From positions 1 through 64,000 of the forward strand of contig NZ_JASMRZ010000014.1 in the NCBI RefSeq assembly GCF_030462475.1: 64,000 nucleotides of DNA, in the 5' to 3' direction. This DNA comes from Variovorax sp. CAN15. Its GTDB lineage: Bacteria > Pseudomonadota > Gammaproteobacteria > Burkholderiales > Burkholderiaceae_C. The position numbers were made by a program, and so were the translations under genes. The stretch's first letter is position 1. Each line of letters opens with the position of its first letter. Below are positions 59,767 through 64,000 of this stretch, in pieces. The notes below the pieces were generated by a model. That model was not told the DNA's origin. It was given only the letters and a program-made list of their open reading frames with translations, and ran no database searches.

Positions 59767-61089
59767 TCAGAGGATGAAGCGCGAAAGGTCTTCGTCGTGA
59801 CTTAGTGCCGCGAGGCGCTGGTCGACATAGGCGGCATCGATGCGGATCGATTGCCCTTCGAGGCGGGTCGCGTCGAAGCTTACCTCATCCAGCAGCCGTT
59901 CCATCACGGTAGACAAACGGCGCGCGCCGATGTTCTCGGTACGCTCATTCACCTCGAAGGCGATGGCTGCCAGCCGGTTCACGCCCTCGGGGGTGAATTC
60001 GAGCGTCACGCCTTCCGTCGCCAGCAGCGCCTGGTACTGCTTCACCAGCGACGCGCGCGTCTGTGTGAGGATGCTCTCGAAGTCCGCCACCGAGAGCGAC
60101 TGCAGCTCCACGCGGATCGGAAAGCGCCCCTGCAGCTCGGGAATGAGGTCGCTGGGCTTGCTCAGGTGGAAGGCGCCGCTCGCAATGAACAGCATGTGGT
60201 CGGTGCGAACCACTCCGTACTTGGTGCTGACGGCGGTGCCCTCCACGAGCGGCAGCAGGTCACGCTGCACGCCCTGGCGCGACACGTCGGAGCCCTGGGA
60301 CTCGCTGCGGGTGGCAACCTTGTCGATCTCGTCGATGAAGACGATGCCGTTCTGCTCGGCATTGGCGATGGCCTGTGTGCGGATCTCGTCCTCGTTGACC
60401 AGCTTGGCGGCTTCCTCGTCGGTCAAGAGGCGCAACGCTTCGGCGATCTTGAGCTTGCGCATCTTGCGCTTGCCGCCGCCGAGCTGGCCGAACATGCCGC
60501 GCAGCTGCTCGGTCATTTCCTCCATGCCGGCCGGGCCCATGATCTCGAGAGGCGCGCGGGTCTCGGCGAGGTCGAGTTCGATTTCCTTGTCGTCGAGCTG
60601 GTGCTCGCGCAGCTTCTTGCGGAAGGCCTGGCGGGTGGCGTTGCCGGAGTCGGCGGCAGCACCGTCGGCACCGCGCGCGGGAGGCAGCAGCACGTCGAGG
60701 ATGCGCTCCTCGGCCGCGTCCTCGGCTCGCGCGCGCACCTTCACGCTCTCCGCCTCGCGGGTCTGCTTGACGGCTATCTCGGCGAGGTCGCGGATGATCG
60801 AATCGACGTCCTTGCCCACGTAGCCCACTTCGGTGAACTTGGTGGCCTCGACCTTGATGAAGGGGGCGTCGGCCAGGCGCGCGAGGCGGCGGGCGATCTC
60901 GGTCTTGCCCACGCCCGTGGGACCGATCATGAGGATGTTCTTCGGCGTGATCTCGTGGCGCAGCTTGTCGTCGACCTGCTGGCGGCGCCAGCGGTTGCGC
61001 AGAGCGATGGCCACGGCGCGCTTGGCCGCCGGCTGGCCGACGATGTGGTTGTCGAGCTCGGAGACGATCTCCTGGGGGGTCATGGACAT
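59767..61089 (-). CDS. hslU: ATP-dependent protease ATPase subunit HslU
   Basis: A 440-residue AAA+ unfoldase of the HslVU protease. [25 protein letters not shown] starts the protein; Walker A is [15 protein letters not shown], Walker [12 protein letters not shown], and the C-terminal DLSRFIL tail that activates HslV is intact. Residues 140-210 form the substrate-binding I domain, here with an [13 protein letters not shown] loop. The ATG at 61089 is two bases after the hslV stop. Confidence 0.97.
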   Translation of the reverse strand: MSMTPQEIVSELDNHIVGQPAAKRAVAIALRNRWRRQQVDDKLRHEITPKNILMIGPTGVGKTEIARRLARLADAPFIKVEATKFTEVGYVGKDVDSIIRDLAEIAVKQTREAESVKVRARAEDAAEERILDVLLPPARGADGAAADSGNATRQAFRKKLREHQLDDKEIELDLAETRAPLEIMGPAGMEEMTEQLRGMFGQLGGGKRKMRKLKIAEALRLLTDEEAAKLVNEDEIRTQAIANAEQNGIVFIDEIDKVATRSESQGSDVSRQGVQRDLLPLVEGTAVSTKYGVVRTDHMLFIASGAFHLSKPSDLIPELQGRFPIRVELQSLSVADFESILTQTRASLVKQYQALLATEGVTLEFTPEGVNRLAAIAFEVNERTENIGARRLSTVMERLLDEVSFDATRLEGQSIRIDAAYVDQRLAALSHDEDLSRFIL

Positions 61090-61091
61090 GG

Positions 61092-61646
61092 TCAGAGCGC
61101 TTCCACCGTGTGGTTCATGTTCGTGTAAATGCAGATTTCTCCGGCGATCGCCAGCGATTTGCGCACGATCTGCTCGGCCGAAAGCTCGGTGTTCTCGATC
61201 AGCGCCTTGGCCGCCGACTGGGCATAAGCACCGCCCGAGCCGATGGCGATCACGCCGTCTTCGGGTTCCAGCACGTCGCCGTTGCCTGTGATGATGAGGG
61301 AGGTGGTGGCGTCGGCCACGGCGAGCATCGCTTCGAGCTTGCGCAGCACGCGGTCGGTGCGCCAGTCCTTGGTGAGCTCGACCGCGGCGCGGGTCAGGTG
61401 CCCCTGGTGCTTCTCGAGCTTGGCTTCGAAGCGCTCGAAGAGCGTGAAGGCGTCGGCCGTGGCGCCGGCAAAGCCTGCGAGCACCTTGCCGTGATAGAGG
61501 CGGCGCACCTTGCGCGCCGTGCCCTTGATGACGATGTTGCCGAGAGTGACCTGCCCGTCCCCGCCGATGGCGACCTGATCGCCCTGGGGGGTCTTGCGGC
61601 GCACGCTCACGATGGTGGTGCCGTGAAACTGTTCCATCGCAGCCAT
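61092..61646 (-). CDS. hslV: ATP-dependent protease subunit HslV
   Basis: A 184-residue (or 181, from a second ATG at 61637) proteasome-like peptidase. The mature N-terminal nucleophile Thr lies in [11 protein letters not shown], so a six- to nine-residue propeptide must be removed, unlike E. coli HslV, where only Met precedes the Thr. The Lys in [29 protein letters not shown] completes the active site. It is preceded by the STAS-domain gene at 47 bp. Confidence 0.96.
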   Translation of the reverse strand: MAAMEQFHGTTIVSVRRKTPQGDQVAIGGDGQVTLGNIVIKGTARKVRRLYHGKVLAGFAGATADAFTLFERFEAKLEKHQGHLTRAAVELTKDWRTDRVLRKLEAMLAVADATTSLIITGNGDVLEPEDGVIAIGSGGAYAQSAAKALIENTELSAEQIVRKSLAIAGEICIYTNMNHTVEAL

Positions 61647-61693
61647 CTGGGGATGCGCGCCGGCAATGCAACCGCCGCAAGGCGGTGCGAATT

Positions 61694-63367
61694 TCAGTTT
61701 TTCCTAACAGCCACCGTGGCGTGATCGGCAATGCCTACCAGGTTGAACAGGGCCGCGATGAGCCGGTGCGCATCAACGAACTGCACGCGCTCGCCATTGG
61801 CATCGCGCGCGCGCACCCAGCTCAGCAGCGTGCCCGCGGCAGCGAGGTCCATGCGCAACAGCGCCGCGCACGAGATGACAGGCGCCGTGGTGTGGCGCAG
61901 GTGGTTGTCCAGCCGCTGCCAGTTCGACAGCGACTCGCCCCGCAGGTCGCCCGCCAGCGCGGCAAAACCGCTGTCGGTGGAAGGAAAGCTCTCGGAATCG
62001 CCACCGACGGACAGCAGAGACCACACCGAGCTGGGACGGCTCGCGGGCGGCGCGGCCAGCGTGGTGCACTCGCCCTTCGGGTCTGCCCAGGCGGGCGGCG
62101 ACACCTCATAGGTGATGCAGTAGTTGAGCGCCACCAGCTCGAAGTCGTCGGGCAGGTGCATCATGCGCAGCGCCGCCAGGTGCAGCTGCCACCAGATGTC
62201 GTCGGTGCCCCGCTCGTTGTTGGGCGCTGCCTCGGACAGCACGGCCAGCAGTTGCGCCGAGCCCATGAAGCGCAGTTGCACCGGCGAATCGGCCCAGTGC
62301 GTGAAGAGCACGCGCAGCGGCGCGGCAGCCTCGGGCTCGATGGCATGCAGGCCGCGCCAGTCGAGCGTCCACACCGAGCCTGCCTTCGACAGCGCGCGGG
62401 TGAGGTCCATGAGGCCGTCGCGCGCCAGGCGTGCGGGGCAGACCCAGTCGGCGGAAGCACCACCTTCGGCGATGCCGGCAGCCTCCTCGCTGGCGGTGAC
62501 GGCCTTGACGCTGCGCGCAAGCTCCTCCAGCGAGACCCAGTCAGGGCCCATGCGCCGCATGCGCTGCGCATAGCGCATGCGGGCGGCGGCGAACTTGGCG
62601 GCATCGCCAGTGGCACGGTACAGGTCGAAAAGCGCCCGCCAGCGGCTGTCGTCGCGCTCGGAGGCCGCGTCGGACGCGCTTTCGACGGGCGACACGCTGT
62701 CGGGTGGGGAAGCCAGCGCCTGCAGCAGGATGGCCTCGGCGCCGATGTCGTCGCCGTGGGCGAAGCGGATCACGGCTTCCTCGAGCGCGCCGTCGTGCGC
62801 AAGGCGCGACGAGAGCAGCGGCACGGCTGCCACGGCCGGAGCGGCAGCAGCCTCGTCGCCGCCCTGGGCCACCTCGACCGCCAGGGAGGGCGGCGCAGGC
62901 TCTGAAAGCAGCTCGTCGGTGTCCACCGGGGGCAGGGTCTCCGCGCCGGCATCGGGCGGCGGGTTGACCAGCGTTTCGCCGTTCGGGCCGCGCCCCTTCC
63001 ACCACTGCTGCGACATCTGCTGCTCGATCTCGTCGATCTTCTTGAGCGTGAGCGCGCGGCCCTCCGATTTCCCGGAGGAGCTGTTGACGTTGAAAGAAGA
63101 CGGCGTGACCGTCGCCTCGAAGGCATGCGCCGCGGCCTCGCGCTGGCGCAGCTTGCGCAGCATGTCGAACTCTCGCCGACGCACGAAATCGTTGCGCTGG
63201 CGCCGCTCGATCATCTCCTTGAGCATCTCCCGGCTGTAGGTCTGCGCGGGGAGCGAGGAGTCCGAACCGGAGGAGGAAGGCGCGTCCAGCTCCGACCAAT
63301 CCTTCAGGGGATTGCGGACAAACTTGGCCACCTTCGAGAAAAGGCGCCCCGATTCTTCCTTTGGCAT
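61694..63367 (-). CDS. STAS-domain protein of unknown function
   Basis: A 557-residue cytoplasmic protein without membrane segments. The N-terminal part (1-130) is basic and charged ([40 protein letters not shown]). A middle Ala/Pro/Glu region includes a TPR-like stretch ([25 protein letters not shown]...[22 protein letters not shown]). The C-terminal segment (about 440-557), ending [47 protein letters not shown], has the helix-strand pattern of a STAS (anti-anti-sigma-like) domain. The gene lies between dksA and hslV, an arrangement seen in related genomes. Function and partners are unknown. Confidence 0.75.
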   Translation of the reverse strand: MPKEESGRLFSKVAKFVRNPLKDWSELDAPSSSGSDSSLPAQTYSREMLKEMIERRQRNDFVRRREFDMLRKLRQREAAAHAFEATVTPSSFNVNSSSGKSEGRALTLKKIDEIEQQMSQQWWKGRGPNGETLVNPPPDAGAETLPPVDTDELLSEPAPPSLAVEVAQGGDEAAAAPAVAAVPLLSSRLAHDGALEEAVIRFAHGDDIGAEAILLQALASPPDSVSPVESASDAASERDDSRWRALFDLYRATGDAAKFAAARMRYAQRMRRMGPDWVSLEELARSVKAVTASEEAAGIAEGGASADWVCPARLARDGLMDLTRALSKAGSVWTLDWRGLHAIEPEAAAPLRVLFTHWADSPVQLRFMGSAQLLAVLSEAAPNNERGTDDIWWQLHLAALRMMHLPDDFELVALNYCITYEVSPPAWADPKGECTTLAAPPASRPSSVWSLLSVGGDSESFPSTDSGFAALAGDLRGESLSNWQRLDNHLRHTTAPVISCAALLRMDLAAAGTLLSWVRARDANGERVQFVDAHRLIAALFNLVGIADHATVAVRKN

Positions 63368-63416
63368 TCGGCGAAGGCTATCGAAGAGACTGGCTTTTAT
63401 CTACCTTGGTCCCGTT

Positions 63417-63995
63417 TCAATCCCCGAACATCTTCTGCTTGAGTTCGCGGCGCTGCTGCGCCTCGAGCGACAGCGTGGCCGTCGGGCGGGCCAGCAGGCG
63501 GCCGACGCCGATGGGCTCGCCGGTCTCGTCGCAGTAGCCGTAGTCGCCGGCGTCGATGCGCTGGATCGACTGCTCGATCTTCTTGAGCAGCTTGCGCTCG
63601 CGGTCGCGGGTGCGCAGCTCGAGGGCGTGTTCTTCCTCGATGGTGGCGCGGTCGGCCGGGTCGGGCACGACCACCGTGTCTTCACGCAGGTGCTCGGTGG
63701 TCTCGCCGGCGTTCTCGAGGATGCCGCGCTTGAGTTCTTCGAGCTTCAGGCGGAAGAACGCCATCTGCTTTTCGTTCATGTACTCGTCGTCCGGCATGGC
63801 GATGACTTCGGCATCGCTCAGTTCGGCGGGCGACTTGGTCTTCCAGTTGTTGGCCAGTTTCGGGTCTTTCTTGATGGCGAGGGGCGGCGGAGGCACCAGC
63901 GCGTTGGAATGGCTCTGCGAGAAGGTGGACTTGGCGGCCGTCGATGCCACCGACTGCGGCATCGAGGGGACGGTCAGTTGCGACAGCCGGGACAC
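63417..63995 (-). CDS. dksA: RNA polymerase-binding transcription factor DksA (start uncertain)
   Basis: A DksA of up to 192 residues; the true start is either ATG 63962, GTG 63995 or beyond the window. A Ser/Thr/Ala/Pro-rich N-terminal extension precedes the coiled coil, whose acidic tip lies in VVVPDPADRATIEEEHA. DksA acts with ppGpp on RNA polymerase. The zinc-finger region reads YGYCDETGEPIGVGRLLARPTATLSLEAQQRRE, where E. coli has four Cys; only one remains, as in the single-cysteine DksA proteins of alpha- and some beta-proteobacteria, so zinc binding is unlikely. It is first in the dksA-STAS-hslV-hslU gene string. Confidence 0.9.
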   Translation of the reverse strand: MSRLSQLTVPSMPQSVASTAAKSTFSQSHSNALVPPPPLAIKKDPKLANNWKTKSPAELSDAEVIAMPDDEYMNEKQMAFFRLKLEELKRGILENAGETTEHLREDTVVVPDPADRATIEEEHALELRTRDRERKLLKKIEQSIQRIDAGDYGYCDETGEPIGVGRLLARPTATLSLEAQQRRELKQKMFGD

Positions 63996-64000
63996 GCGGC

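Noticed and set aside
61673..61688. ACCGCC-GCAA-GGCGGT hairpin upstream of hslV as a terminator
   Set aside because: It lies inside a tight same-strand gene string and is not followed by a T-run on the coding strand.

Overview
The window is about 64 kb of a high-GC beta-proteobacterial chromosome. Gene order and protein character (ypjD-pilS-pilR-ampD, accB-accC-prmA, an Ala/Lys-Pro histone H1-like protein after nrdB, a complete dcw cluster, a DksA with one zinc-finger cysteine) fit Burkholderiales, family Comamonadaceae, probably Variovorax or a close relative. This is judged from the sequence alone. It is core chromosome: I see no prophage, IS element, CRISPR array, rRNA or tRNA.

Layout. 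1-4629 (+): tail of a YpjD-like membrane protein, a small PP0621-like protein, the type IV pilus regulators pilS/pilR, and ampD. 4630-10104 (+): class Ia ribonucleotide reductase nrdA/nrdB behind a promoter with two NrdR boxes, then the histone-like gene and a shared terminator. 10138-16776 (-): accB, accC, prmA, a DUF3426 zinc-ribbon protein and a PfkB kinase, preceded by tlpA and an unknown gene. 16891-18809 (+): mpl and a cupin. 18816-26148 (-): a LuxR/histidine-kinase pair, rodA, tldD, a BamE-like lipoprotein, and aroG behind a complete transcription attenuator. 26547-34184 (mostly +): yqiA, an RNase II-like gene, a TonB-like protein, aroE, mtgA, a PlsC-like acyltransferase and a CdsA-like enzyme. 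34335-39539: TPR protein, ruvC, an SHMT-like enzyme and its divergent LysR regulator. 39747-59495 (-): mraZ-rsmH-ftsL-ftsI-murE-murF-mraY-murD-ftsW-murG-murC-ddlB-ftsQ-ftsA-ftsZ, then lpxC and a 58-residue membrane protein. 59767-63995 (-): dksA, a STAS-domain protein, hslV and hslU.

The dominant theme is envelope growth and division: lipid II synthesis (murA-independent steps), septal and elongation machinery (FtsW/FtsI, RodA, MtgA), muropeptide recycling (AmpD, Mpl) and lipid A commitment (LpxC). Most dcw genes are translationally coupled through ATGA overlaps.

The most interesting signals are non-coding or very small. (1) A 24-codon leader peptide before aroG has Tyr-Phe-Phe-Ala-Tyr-Phe-Trp-Phe control codons and mutually exclusive 1:2, 2:3 and 3:4 RNA pairings. 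(2) Two coupled gene junctions (accB/accC and ftsW/murG) carry an imperfect duplication of the junction enclosing palindromic DNA, each leaving a bridging micro-ORF that still overlaps the downstream start codon. (3) A roughly 90-bp interspersed repeat occurs seven times, with compensatory changes in its stems. (4) A five-site MraZ box array with 9-10 bp spacing and a 32-bp-spaced NrdR box pair are visible. (5) MurD and a PlsC-like enzyme carry large in-frame Ala/Pro-rich insertions.
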